Of a stretch of 64,000 nt of DNA, positions 19,454 to 27,376 are shown one piece after another. This DNA is from Terriglobia bacterium (lineage in GTDB: Bacteria > Acidobacteriota > Terriglobia > Bryobacterales > Bryobacteraceae). How positions within the stretch are numbered: the stretch's first letter is position 1; each line of letters starts with the position of its first letter. The position numbers and the translations under genes are program-made. Below the pieces are notes generated by a model that saw only the letters and a program-made list of their open reading frames with translations, did not search any database and was not told where the DNA came from. The stretch is from the NCBI GenBank assembly GCA_020073445.1, contig JAIQFE010000019.1, forward strand, positions 62,001-126,000, read 5' to 3'.

Positions 19454-20830
19454 ATGATAGAAAACGTTCTTCCCGCGATTTACCTGCTCGCCTCCGTCGG
19501 CTTCATTCTTGCCGTCAAGTGGATGAACAACCCTGCTACCGCGCGCCGCGGCGTGATCATCGGCGAAATCGGCATGCTGCTGGCCGTGATCGGAACGCTG
19601 CTGCGGCCCGAAGTGGTTGAGTACCGATGGATCTTGATCGGACTGGGAATCGGTTCCGCGATCGGCGCGCCCCTGGCCTACCTGATGCCGATGACGGCGG
19701 TTCCGCAGCTCACCGCGCTCTCGCATGCGTTCGGCGCTCTGGCATCGGCTTTAATCGGTACGGCGGAATACTACAAGGGCGAGATCCCGCTCGGCTTTCC
19801 GATGGGCGCCCTGGTGCTCGAATCGCTTCTGGGATTTCTGACCACCACCGCCAGTATCATCGCCTTCGCAAAATTGCAGGAGCTGATGCCCACGCGCCCG
19901 ATGACCTATAAGGGCCAGAACGTGGTCAGCCTCAGCATGCTGACTGCGGCGATCGTGATCGGCGGCTGGATGGTGGCCGCGCCCGCGCCTACGTGGGCGT
20001 TCCCGGCATTCATCGCTCTCGCTATGGGGTTCGGCATCATGCTGGTGATCCCGATCGGTGGAGCCGACATGCCCACCGTGATCGCGCTGCTCAATTCTTA
20101 TGCCGGCGTCGCAGCCGCGGCCATGGGTTTCGTGCTCAACAACCGCCTGCTGATCATCGCCGGCGCGCTGAACGGTTCGGCCGGTTTGATCCTGTCGATC
20201 ATCATGTGCAAGGCCATGAACCGGTCGTTCACCAACGTATTGTTCGGGGCGTTCGGACAATTGGCGGCCGCCGCTACCGGCACAGTGGCCCAGAGACCGG
20301 TCCGGTCGGCGACCCCCGACGAAGCCGCGTCGATTCTCGATTCCGCCCGCTCGGTGATCGTCATTCCGGGTTACGGGATGGCCGTGGCGCAGGCTCAGCA
20401 TAAGATTCGCGAACTGTACGACGCACTCACGAAGCGCGGCATTGACGTGAAGTTTGCGATTCATCCGGTCGCAGGCCGCATGCCCGGCCACATGAACGTG
20501 CTGCTGGCCGAAGCCGATATTCCCTACGACAAGCTGCTGGAGATGGACGAGATCAATGGCGATTTCCCCAATACCGACGTCGCGCTGGTGATCGGCGCGA
20601 ACGACGTGGTGAATCCCCTGGCGCGTACCGATAAGACCAGCCCGATTTACGGCACGCCGATCCTGGATGCCGATCGCGCCCGCACTGTCATGGTGATCAA
20701 GCGCAGCATGAGTCCCGGTTTCGCCGGCATCGACAACGAGTTGTATTACATGAACAACACGCTCATGCTCTTCGGCGACGCGAAGAATTTCGTCGCCGGC
20801 ATCGTCAAGGAATTGGCCGGTTCCCACTAG
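19454..20830 (+). CDS. pntB: NAD(P) transhydrogenase beta subunit
   Basis: The 458-residue protein has an N-terminal membrane domain with about eight helices (to ~residue 265) and a C-terminal NADP-binding domain III with VIVIPGYGMAVAQAQHKIREL and the GANDVVNP segment. The complex uses the proton gradient to drive hydride transfer from NADH to NADP+. Its position next to the flavoprotein-linked KOR operon suggests shared control of reduced-cofactor balance (inference). A short palindromic repeat follows the stop codon. Confidence 0.96.
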   Translation: MIENVLPAIYLLASVGFILAVKWMNNPATARRGVIIGEIGMLLAVIGTLLRPEVVEYRWILIGLGIGSAIGAPLAYLMPMTAVPQLTALSHAFGALASALIGTAEYYKGEIPLGFPMGALVLESLLGFLTTTASIIAFAKLQELMPTRPMTYKGQNVVSLSMLTAAIVIGGWMVAAPAPTWAFPAFIALAMGFGIMLVIPIGGADMPTVIALLNSYAGVAAAAMGFVLNNRLLIIAGALNGSAGLILSIIMCKAMNRSFTNVLFGAFGQLAAAATGTVAQRPVRSATPDEAASILDSARSVIVIPGYGMAVAQAQHKIRELYDALTKRGIDVKFAIHPVAGRMPGHMNVLLAEADIPYDKLLEMDEINGDFPNTDVALVIGANDVVNPLARTDKTSPIYGTPILDADRARTVMVIKRSMSPGFAGIDNELYYMNNTLMLFGDAKNFVAGIVKELAGSH

Positions 20831-20832
20831 AT

Positions 20833-20861
20833 GTGGCACAGGCCTTCAGCCTGTGCGCCAC
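20833..20861. repeat. 29-bp palindromic repeat after pntB
   Basis: GTGGCACAGGC and the complementary GCCTGTGCGCCAC flank a CTTCA loop, with a two-base bulge. There is no T-run, so it is not a classical terminator. It has the same size and placement, just after a gene, as the other intergenic palindromes in this window. Confidence 0.6.
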
Positions 20862-20877
20862 GATATAACATTGTCAT

Positions 20878-21261
20878 ATGAGCTGGCTGTTGCTCATCAT
20901 GATCCTCATCGCGCAAGTACGCTCCCGCGAATTCCCGCCTGACATCGTTCCCCCGGAAGTCCTCAAAGGCAAAGACGCACTGGAAACCGATCCCAAGCAC
21001 TACAGGCTGGAGCTGGAAAACGACCGTATGCGCGTCCTCCGTCTGACGCTCAAAGCCGACGAGGTCGCTCCCGTACACGACGATCACGATGCCTTATTCG
21101 TGTGTCTTAAAGAGTGTCACCTTCGCCTTACCCGTCCCGGAGGCCGCAGCCAGGATATCCATATGCAAGCCGGGGAATCGCGCTGGATCTACGGCGACAC
21201 ACGCTCCGAGAAGAACCTCGGCCCCCAGCTCTTGGAAATGTTGGTGATCGAGACTAAGTAG
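20878..21261 (+). CDS. Small cupin-like exported protein
   Basis: The 127-residue product has a hydrophobic N-terminus (residues 1-14), then a cupin-type core: RVLRLTLKADEVAPVHDDHDALFVCLKE and a second strand set ending GDTRSEKNLG. The histidines of PVHDDHD could bind a metal, but the second cupin motif is weak. I cannot assign a function. It lies 34 bp upstream of the amidohydrolase gene and is probably in the same transcript. Confidence 0.65.
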   Translation: MSWLLLIMILIAQVRSREFPPDIVPPEVLKGKDALETDPKHYRLELENDRMRVLRLTLKADEVAPVHDDHDALFVCLKECHLRLTRPGGRSQDIHMQAGESRWIYGDTRSEKNLGPQLLEMLVIETK

Positions 21262-21295
21262 CCCCTTTGGCGAGGGCCGCTATAATGGGGAGTTC

Positions 21296-22318
21296 ATGAA
21301 AATCGATATTTTCAATCACATCTTCCCCCAGAACTACTTCGACGAGTACATCGCAGGCCCCAAAGCTCTCCCCGATATCGGTAAGCGCGTGCGCAACATG
21401 CCGACCATCGTGAACCTGGACGCACGCTTCAAAGTAATGGACGAGTTCGGCGCATACTGCCAGGTCATCTCGTTGCCCGCGCCTGCTATCGAAGCATTCG
21501 GCGGGCCCGATGAGACCCCTGAAATCGCACGGTTCGCCAACGATGGTCTCGCCGAACTGTGCCGAAAACATCCCCAGCGTTTTCCGAGCTTCATCGCATC
21601 GCTCGCGATGAATAATCCCGACGAAGCCACCAAGGAAGCCATCCGCGCGGTGACCGAACTGGGCGCCGGCGGGGTCCAAATCTTCACCAACGTCACCGGC
21701 GAGCCGCTCGATGAGCCCAAGTACCAGCCATTCTTCGATGAGATGGCCAAGCGCGATATCGGCATCTGGATGCATCCGGCGCGCGGTGCGAACTTTCCGG
21801 ACTACATCACCGAGAAGAAATCGAAATACGAGATATGGTGGACCCTCGGCTGGCCCTATGAAACCAGCGCGGCGATGGCGCGCATGGTGTTTTCCGGTCT
21901 GCTCGACCGCAACCCGGGAATCCGGATCCTGACGCACCACTTGGGCGGTATGATCCCCTATTTTGAGGGCCGCGTCGGCCACGGCTGGGACCAGCTCGGC
22001 ACGCGCACTTCCGACCAGGACTACGTCTCGCTGCTCAAATCGATGAAGAAGCGTCCGGTGGATTACTTCCACATGTTCTATGCCGATACGGCGCTGTTCG
22101 GCGCGGACGGGGCCACGAAATGCGGGTTGGACTTCTTCGGATTTGACCATGTTTTGTTCGCTTCCGACGTGCCATTCGAGCCGTCCCCGGGTTTGTACAT
22201 CCGCGAGACCATCCGCATTCTTGACGCTATGGATATCACGGACGCCCAGCGCGAACAGATCTACCGCGGCAATGCGCTAAAATTTCTGAAGCCTTCCAAG
22301 GCCCTGCAAGCCGCCTAA
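21296..22318 (+). CDS. Amidohydrolase-family protein, ACMSD-like decarboxylase
   Basis: The 340-residue protein matches the amidohydrolase-2 group that includes 2-amino-3-carboxymuconate-semialdehyde decarboxylase and resorcylate decarboxylases: MKIDIFNHIFP at the N-terminus, DEMAKRDIGIWMHPARG, LTHHLGGMIPYFEGR and FASDVPFEPSPGLY near the end. In the classic family the N-terminal metal motif is HxH; here the first His is replaced by Phe (F6-N-H8), while the later His and Asp ligands remain. The reaction is likely a metal-dependent decarboxylation or hydrolysis of a cyclic carboxylic acid, but the substrate is unknown. Confidence 0.85.
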   Translation: MKIDIFNHIFPQNYFDEYIAGPKALPDIGKRVRNMPTIVNLDARFKVMDEFGAYCQVISLPAPAIEAFGGPDETPEIARFANDGLAELCRKHPQRFPSFIASLAMNNPDEATKEAIRAVTELGAGGVQIFTNVTGEPLDEPKYQPFFDEMAKRDIGIWMHPARGANFPDYITEKKSKYEIWWTLGWPYETSAAMARMVFSGLLDRNPGIRILTHHLGGMIPYFEGRVGHGWDQLGTRTSDQDYVSLLKSMKKRPVDYFHMFYADTALFGADGATKCGLDFFGFDHVLFASDVPFEPSPGLYIRETIRILDAMDITDAQREQIYRGNALKFLKPSKALQAA

Positions 22319-22321
22319 ATT

Positions 22322-23071
22322 ATGCGCTATCCCGTTGCCGTCGTAGCTTTGTTGATCGCGGTCGTACCTCTGACGGCGCAGTCCTACCGGGCGCCGCGCA
22401 CTCCCGATGGCCATCCCGATCTGCAGGGCATCTGGCAGGTGATGAATACGGCCGCGGTGAACCTCGAAGATCACATCGCTACGCTGGGCATGCCCGCCGG
22501 CCGGAGCGTGATCGTGGATCCGCCCGATGGCAAGATTCCGTACACGCCGGCAGCGGCGCAGCAGCAGAAAGAGAATTACAAAAACCGCGCCAAGGCCGAT
22601 CCTCTCAACATCTGCTACATTCCGGGCGTTCCGCGCGTGATGTACCTGCCGTTTCCGATCCAGATCGTGCAGACGCCCAAGTTTGTGCTGATGGCCTCGG
22701 AATTCGCCCACAGCCTGCGTCGCGTCTTCATGGATGGCAGCAAGCATCCCGATGTCGCCCTGTTCTGGATCGGCGATTCGCGCGGGCATTGGGAGGGCGA
22801 AACTCTGGTCGTCGACGTGGCCAACAACCTTCCCGACACGTGGTTTGACCGGTCGGGTAACTTCCACAGCGACGCTCTGCACATCGTTGAGCGCATCACT
22901 CGCACGGAGCCCGATATCCTCACCTACGAAGCGACGCTTGAGGATCCCCAGGTGTTCACCCGGCCCTGGACCATCCGCATGTTCCTATACCGCCATAAGG
23001 AGCCAAATCTCCAGTTACTCGAGTACGAGTGCAACGCGTATTTAGAGGACGCCGAGAAGGAGAACAAATGA
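22322..23071 (+). CDS. Secreted protein of an expanded acidobacterial family, copy A
   Basis: The 249-residue protein has a signal peptide (about 1-19) and the motifs TPDGHPDLQGIW, CYIPGVPR, GHWEGETLVVD, TWFDRSGNFHSDALHIVER and LEDPQVFTRPW. The same ordered motifs occur in the proteins at 23068-23991 and 31192-32010. I know this type of protein as abundant in Solibacter-like genomes but not a proven function. It starts 3 bp after the amidohydrolase gene and overlaps copy B by 4 bp, so the three form one translational unit. Confidence 0.75.
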   Translation: MRYPVAVVALLIAVVPLTAQSYRAPRTPDGHPDLQGIWQVMNTAAVNLEDHIATLGMPAGRSVIVDPPDGKIPYTPAAAQQQKENYKNRAKADPLNICYIPGVPRVMYLPFPIQIVQTPKFVLMASEFAHSLRRVFMDGSKHPDVALFWIGDSRGHWEGETLVVDVANNLPDTWFDRSGNFHSDALHIVERITRTEPDILTYEATLEDPQVFTRPWTIRMFLYRHKEPNLQLLEYECNAYLEDAEKENK

Positions 23072-23991
23072 GAAAACTGAATACGCTGAACCTGGTGGTG
23101 GCAGCCGTCACCGCCGCCGCGCTGATGACCTTCGCGCCGATGCCCGGTGCGGGCCAAGATCAAAAAGGCGGACGAGGAGGCGGCAAAGGCAAGGGCGGAC
23201 CTCCCGGCGGCGAGCAGTACGGGCCGTATTATGCCGCACCCCCGAAGGCCGGCGACCCTGTGGGGCGCACTCCTGACGGACAACCCGACATGCAGGGTTT
23301 CTGGACGCCTCGTTTCAATCAGGCGATCTTCGAAGTTCAGGATCATCCCAAGGCGCAGCCTGGAATCGGACCGGGCAAAGGCGCGATCGTCGATCCGGCC
23401 GATGGCCGGATTCCCTATAAGCCCGAGGCCGCGGCGAAAGCCCAGGAATTGCTCTCCAAGCAAATCTATCTCGAGCCGGAAGCGCATTGCTATGTGTCCG
23501 GGGTGCCTCACGCGGCCTATCAGCAGTTCGGCTATCAGATCGTGCAGCCCACGGGCTACGTTCTGTTCCTGACTGAGTACGCGCATACCTATCGCGCCGT
23601 CCCGACTGACGGCCGTCCGCACATTTCGCCCAACATCAAGATGTTCCGCGGCGATTCGGTGGGCAAATGGGAAGGCGGGACGCTGGTGATCGATACGACG
23701 AACCAGAACGGCAAGACCTGGTTCGACATGGCGGGCAACTTCACCACTCCGGCGATCCACGTGGTTGAGCGCTACACGCCGGTCGATACGAACAATATCA
23801 ACTACGAGGCCGTAGTCGACGATTCCACCATCTATACGCAACCGTGGAAGATCGCCGGGCAGCTCGGGCGGCACCCCGATCTCAACATGGAGCTGATGGA
23901 ATTCGCCTGTGTGGAAGGCAACCAGGATCTGGTGCATTACACCGAAGGCGTGGGCGGCAAAGCCAAGGAAAAAGGCCCGCTGACCAAGTAG
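23068..23991 (+). CDS. Secreted protein of the same family, copy B
   Basis: The start is set at the ATG at 23068, which overlaps the previous stop as ATGA and follows GAAGGAG. The 307-residue product has a signal peptide (about 1-29), then a Gly/Lys-rich linker (GGRGGGKGKGGPPGG), then the shared motifs TPDGQPDMQGFW, CYVSGVPH, DGRPH, GKWEGGTLVIDTT, TWFDMAGNF, IHVVERY and QPW. The Gly-rich linker is absent from copy A. Function unknown; it is probably periplasmic or outer-surface. Confidence 0.75.
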   Translation: MRKLNTLNLVVAAVTAAALMTFAPMPGAGQDQKGGRGGGKGKGGPPGGEQYGPYYAAPPKAGDPVGRTPDGQPDMQGFWTPRFNQAIFEVQDHPKAQPGIGPGKGAIVDPADGRIPYKPEAAAKAQELLSKQIYLEPEAHCYVSGVPHAAYQQFGYQIVQPTGYVLFLTEYAHTYRAVPTDGRPHISPNIKMFRGDSVGKWEGGTLVIDTTNQNGKTWFDMAGNFTTPAIHVVERYTPVDTNNINYEAVVDDSTIYTQPWKIAGQLGRHPDLNMELMEFACVEGNQDLVHYTEGVGGKAKEKGPLTK

Positions 23992-23997
23992 CAGTGG

Positions 23998-24038
23998 GGC
24001 CGACCTCCAGGTCGGCCGCTACTCCAGGCCGGCCCTAC
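23998..24038. repeat. GGCC-type palindromic repeat (double)
   Basis: A hairpin GGCCGACCT/AGGTCGGCC (23998-24017) is followed by GCTAC and then AGGCCGGCCCTAC (24026-24038). The last 13 bases are the exact reverse complement of 60801-60813, and GGCCGCTAC (24014-24022) is repeated at 60820-60828, so the two loci carry the same dispersed element. It lies between two converging genes. Confidence 0.7.
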
Positions 24039-24643
24039 TTCAGAATGGTCGCCCGCTTGATATAGTCGAGCTTCGGAAACCGCGGAACCAGGTACGCATT
24101 GGCTCCTTCTTCCACCGCGCCCGGATCGATGAACTTGCCTGTGGGCCGCAGCTCGCCATAGCCCGAGTAAAACTTATCCACGACGTCCAGGCCCTCCACC
24201 ACCTTGGCGAACGGCACGAAACGTTGCTCGTCCAGGACCGCATTATTGTTCAAGTTGATGAAGATCTCCGTGGCCCGCGTGTTCGGCCCGGATTGCGCGA
24301 ACGCCAGCGTGCCGACCAGGTTCTTCTGTTGCGGCGGATCGTCGACGATAAAGAGATTGCGCCAGACGGTATGAACATCGTAATCGCGATGCACGCCGAA
24401 CTGTACGACGAATTGGGGAACCACGCGGAAGAAGCGGCCTTCCGTGAAGTATCCCATCCGGACCAGCTCGTGGAACCGGTCCACTCCGTGGGTCGCCCAG
24501 GAACGCGTCGCCTCCACGATAACGTCCCCTTTTGAAGTTTCGAACTTCACCCGGAAGACTTCCGGGACCACGACCTTCTTCTCCCCGCAGGCGGAAAGTA
24601 AGAGACCGATCGCAAGCCCAACCGCGATCGTCCCAGCTCGCAT
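24035..24643 (-). CDS. Cyclophilin-type peptidyl-prolyl isomerase, lipoprotein
   Basis: Taking the ATG at 24643, the 202-residue product has a lipoprotein signal (GLLLSACGEKK), then a cyclophilin-like domain: FETSKGDVIVEATRSWATHGVDRFHELVRMGYFTEGRFFRVVPQFVVQFG, LVGTLAFAQSGPNTRATEIFINLNNN and FVPFAKVVEGLDVVDK. Family members catalyse proline cis-trans isomerisation during protein folding; this one would act in the periplasm. Several usual active-site residues are altered (RVVPQFVVQFG), so activity should not be assumed. It follows the FKBP lipoprotein gene by 11 bp. Confidence 0.85.
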   Translation of the reverse strand: MRAGTIAVGLAIGLLLSACGEKKVVVPEVFRVKFETSKGDVIVEATRSWATHGVDRFHELVRMGYFTEGRFFRVVPQFVVQFGVHRDYDVHTVWRNLFIVDDPPQQKNLVGTLAFAQSGPNTRATEIFINLNNNAVLDEQRFVPFAKVVEGLDVVDKFYSGYGELRPTGKFIDPGAVEEGANAYLVPRFPKLDYIKRATILK

Positions 24644-24654
24644 GGCGTGGGTGA

Positions 24655-25146
24655 CTACGAAATCCCCAGCAGCTCGATCTCGAAGACCAGAGTCGCGCCG
24701 CCGGGAATATCGGGCGGAGCGCCGGCATCGCCGTAGGCGATATTCGAAGGGCACACCAGCCGCGATTTCCCGCCGACTTTCATCAGCTGGACTCCTTCCG
24801 TCCAGCACGGAATCACCCGGTTCAGCGGAAACTCCGCAGGCTCTTTCCTCGCATACGAGCTGTCGAATTCCTTGCCGCTGGTCAGCGTGCCGCGGTAGTG
24901 GACCTTCACGGTATCTGTCGCCTTGGGCGATGCTCCCGAGCCGGCCGTTATCACGCGATACACCAGGCCGCTGGCGGTCTTAACCGCGCCCGGTTCGGCG
25001 GCGGCTGGGTCTAGGAAGGCTTTCGAATCGGGGTTTGAGTTAGGGGTTACGCTCACGAGTTTTTTCTCCGACGTGGCAGATGAATCCGGCGCTGAGGAGC
25101 ACGAGGCCAGGACCACGGGTAACAAGCAGATTAGGACGCGACGCAT
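24655..25146 (-). CDS. FKBP-type peptidyl-prolyl isomerase, lipoprotein
   Basis: The 163-residue protein has a lipobox (VVLASC, Cys16) and a complete FKBP domain: VKVHYRGTLTSGKEFDSSY, FPLNRVIPCWTEGVQLMKVGGKSRLVCPSNIAYGD and ATLVFEIELLGI. The Cys in VIPCW replaces the more common Gly/Ala. It is likely an outer- or inner-membrane-anchored periplasmic foldase. It lies 17 bp downstream of a second FKBP gene and upstream of the cyclophilin gene, so three isomerases are in a row. Confidence 0.9.
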   Translation of the reverse strand: MRRVLICLLPVVLASCSSAPDSSATSEKKLVSVTPNSNPDSKAFLDPAAAEPGAVKTASGLVYRVITAGSGASPKATDTVKVHYRGTLTSGKEFDSSYARKEPAEFPLNRVIPCWTEGVQLMKVGGKSRLVCPSNIAYGDAGAPPDIPGGATLVFEIELLGIS

Positions 25147-25163
25147 TCGCTCAGGATACCAGT

Positions 25164-25955
25164 CTACGGATTAATTGCCAGCAGTTCGATCTCGAAAACC
25201 AGAGTCGAGCCGGGAGGAATCGACGGGCGGCCTTGGTCTCCGTAGGCGAGATCCGACGGGCAAACCAGCTTCGATTTGTCGCCGACTTTCATCTTCTGCA
25301 CGCCTTCGGTCCAGCACGGGATCACGCCGGTCAGCGGAAACTCCGCCGGCATATTCCGTTTGTAGGAACTGTCGAACTCGGTCCCGTTGATCAAGGTGCC
25401 CCGGTAGTTGACTCGCACTCTGTCGCTCGCTTTCGGCGAAGCGCCCGTACCGGCCGCCAGCTCGCGATAGACCAATCCACTGGACGCACGAGTCGCCCCG
25501 GGTTCGGCCGCGGCCGTATCGAGAAAGGCTTTGGCCTTCACTTTTTCCGCAGCCGCCATTTTCGCCGACCGTGCCTGCGTGAACGGACCGAACTTGGCTT
25601 GCCACGCGCTCACTTCCAGGGCCGGCTTGCCAGCCGCGGCATCGGCAAGGGCTTGCCGGACAATGGCGTACTCTTCTGGTGAGATTCCTAACTGCGAAAG
25701 CTGCTGCGCCATGCTGAGCCCCAACGCATAGATCGTCTTTTGATCGTCCGTGGTCAATGCCCCGGGCGCGGCTGCCGGAGTGGTCGCCTTGGCCTTGGCG
25801 GATTTCGCCGCGGTAGAAGGAGTAGCGCCCTTAGCCGCAGGAGTCGCGCCCTTAGCCGCGGGAGTCGCCGCTTTCGGAGCCGGCGCGGCCTTGGTCGCTG
25901 GAGGCGGGGTTTGCGCCATGAGGATGGCCGGGAAAAGGATCAGCAATGCACGCAT
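25164..25955 (-). CDS. FKBP-type peptidyl-prolyl isomerase with helical N-terminal domain
   Basis: The start is placed at the ATG at 25955, which gives a signal peptide (to ~residue 15). The 263-residue product then has an Ala/Lys/Pro-rich linker containing a tandem AAKGATP repeat, a helical FkpA-N/Mip-like domain (TTDDQKTIYALGLSMAQQLSQLGIS), and an FKBP domain ending TLVFEIELLAINP. Mip/FkpA-type proteins dimerise through the helical part and act as periplasmic foldases. Only 22 bp separate its start from the divergent cytochrome gene, and the ribosome-binding site is weak. Confidence 0.9.
   Translation of the reverse strand: MRALLILFPAILMAQTPPPATKAAPAPKAATPAAKGATPAAKGATPSTAAKSAKAKATTPAAAPGALTTDDQKTIYALGLSMAQQLSQLGISPEEYAIVRQALADAAAGKPALEVSAWQAKFGPFTQARSAKMAAAEKVKAKAFLDTAAAEPGATRASSGLVYRELAAGTGASPKASDRVRVNYRGTLINGTEFDSSYKRNMPAEFPLTGVIPCWTEGVQKMKVGDKSKLVCPSDLAYGDQGRPSIPPGSTLVFEIELLAINP
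25819..25860 (-). repeat. Two tandem 21-bp units within the FKBP gene
   Basis: Units 25819-25839 and 25840-25860 differ at only two positions and encode the repeated AAKGATP heptad of the linker region. This is probably a simple in-frame duplication that lengthens the disordered linker. Confidence 0.7.
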
Positions 25956-25977
25956 TTTTCCAGGGTAACATTGGAGG

Positions 25978-26316
25978 GTGCGTGTCACGTATTTCGCTGC
26001 CGCCCTCAGTCTGACGTGCTCCACTCTGCTGCTGGGCCAGGATACTGCAGCGAACAAGGGGAAGGCGCTTTTCTCCAAGTACGGCTGCTACGAATGCCAC
26101 GGCACCCAGGGGCAGGGGACCACCGCGGGTGCTCGCCTCGCACCCAAGCCGATCGCTCTGGCAGCGTTGATCGCCTACGTGCGCCAGCCCAAGGGACAGA
26201 TGCCGCCCTATACCGCCAAAGTTGTTTCCGATGCCGATCTCGCCGACATCCGCGCGTATCTCGCGTCCATTCCCGACCCGCCGCCCGCCAAAAACATCCC
26301 GCTCCTGAACCAGTAG
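25978..26316 (+). CDS. Class I c-type cytochrome
   Basis: The 112-residue protein has a hydrophobic N-terminus, a single haem-binding motif C37-Y-E-C40-H41, and a GQMPPY segment whose Met could be the sixth ligand. It is a small periplasmic electron carrier; partners are not visible nearby. The annotated GTG start directly abuts GGAGG with no spacer, which is unusual, but no better in-frame start is visible. It is divergent from the FKBP gene and converges on the SMP-30 gene, 4 bp apart. Confidence 0.85.
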   Translation: MRVTYFAAALSLTCSTLLLGQDTAANKGKALFSKYGCYECHGTQGQGTTAGARLAPKPIALAALIAYVRQPKGQMPPYTAKVVSDADLADIRAYLASIPDPPPAKNIPLLNQ

Positions 26317-26320
26317 GATT

Positions 26321-27376
26321 CTAGCGACCCGCCGCCTTCAGCCGGACCTTGAACAGGTGCGTGCAGGCAGTAATGTACAGACCCTTGCCGTCGGCATCGC
26401 CGAACGCAACGTTACTCGCGCAGATGCGCGGCCTCGGTTCGCCCTGGATCTGCGGCAGTTGAAGGGTGCCCAGATGCTTGCCTTCCGGCGATGTGATCCA
26501 CACCTCCCCTGGGCCCACCGCGTTGACCGAATACAGATTCCCTTTGGAGTCGGTCTTCATGCCGTCGTTGCCGGCGTCGATAAACTTTCGGGGGTTGGCG
26601 ATGCTGCCGTCGGGCTGCACGTCCCAGCGCAGCGTTTTCCCGAATCCGGCCGTCACGTAGAGATATTTCTCGTCGGGTGAAAATGCGATGCCGTTAGGAA
26701 ACTCGCCCGGGCGATCCTTGTCGCTGTCGAGCAGCGTGATCTTTCCATCCTTGACTCGATAGACTCCGTTAAAAGGCAGTTCACGAAGTGGTCCAGTCGC
26801 CCCGCCGCGCAGTCCGTTCACGCTGTCGGTGAAATACACCGCGCCATCCGACTTCACCACCACATCGTTCGGACCACTCAAGCGCTTGCCCTCATAGCGA
26901 TCCGCAAGCAGCGTCCGCGTGCCGTCTTTTTCCAGCCGCGTTACTGTGCGATCCGCCATTTGGGTGATGATCAGGCGGCCCTGCGGATCGAGCGCCAGTC
27001 CATTGGAGCCGATCAGCAGGATCGCCAGTCGGCCGCTGACGGTTTGTTGGCCGACGTTCAAGGTGTCCGTTCCGGTATAGCCGCTTTTTTCGAGATACAC
27101 CGAGAGCGGCTTGCCCGCCATCCATTTGTAGATCACGTTCGCGGCGCAATCGCTGAACAGGAGATAGCCGCCGGCAGGATCCTGGATCCACACCGGACCC
27201 TCGGTCAGCCCGAAATGCTCGCCCAGGATCTCGATCTTGGCGTCGGTGGAAATGATCGCGTCCAGTGCCGGATCCAGCTTGACGACCTTGAACGGTCGCG
27301 GCGCAGGCGCCTGAGCACCGATCAATGCCGGCAACAGGACTGCGAGTGCCAGCGAGCGGCCCACTTGGCGTTTCAT
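26321..27376 (-). CDS. SMP-30/gluconolactonase-like secreted protein
   Basis: The 351-residue protein has a signal peptide (about 1-21) and the six-bladed propeller pattern of the SMP-30/LRE family: GLTEGPVWIQDPAGGYLLFSD, LSGPNDVVVKSDGAVYFTDS, FPNGIAFSPDEKYLYVT and DGMKTDSKGNLYSV. Metal-binding Glu, Asn and Asp residues expected for lactonases are present in these blocks. It probably hydrolyses a lactone in the periplasm. It directly abuts the upstream NTF2-like gene and ends the operon. Confidence 0.88.
   Translation of the reverse strand: MKRQVGRSLALAVLLPALIGAQAPAPRPFKVVKLDPALDAIISTDAKIEILGEHFGLTEGPVWIQDPAGGYLLFSDCAANVIYKWMAGKPLSVYLEKSGYTGTDTLNVGQQTVSGRLAILLIGSNGLALDPQGRLIITQMADRTVTRLEKDGTRTLLADRYEGKRLSGPNDVVVKSDGAVYFTDSVNGLRGGATGPLRELPFNGVYRVKDGKITLLDSDKDRPGEFPNGIAFSPDEKYLYVTAGFGKTLRWDVQPDGSIANPRKFIDAGNDGMKTDSKGNLYSVNAVGPGEVWITSPEGKHLGTLQLPQIQGEPRPRICASNVAFGDADGKGLYITACTHLFKVRLKAAGR

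Noticed and set aside
20833-20861. Intrinsic terminator after pntB
   Set aside because: The stem is good but no T-run follows on either strand, so it is listed as a palindromic repeat.
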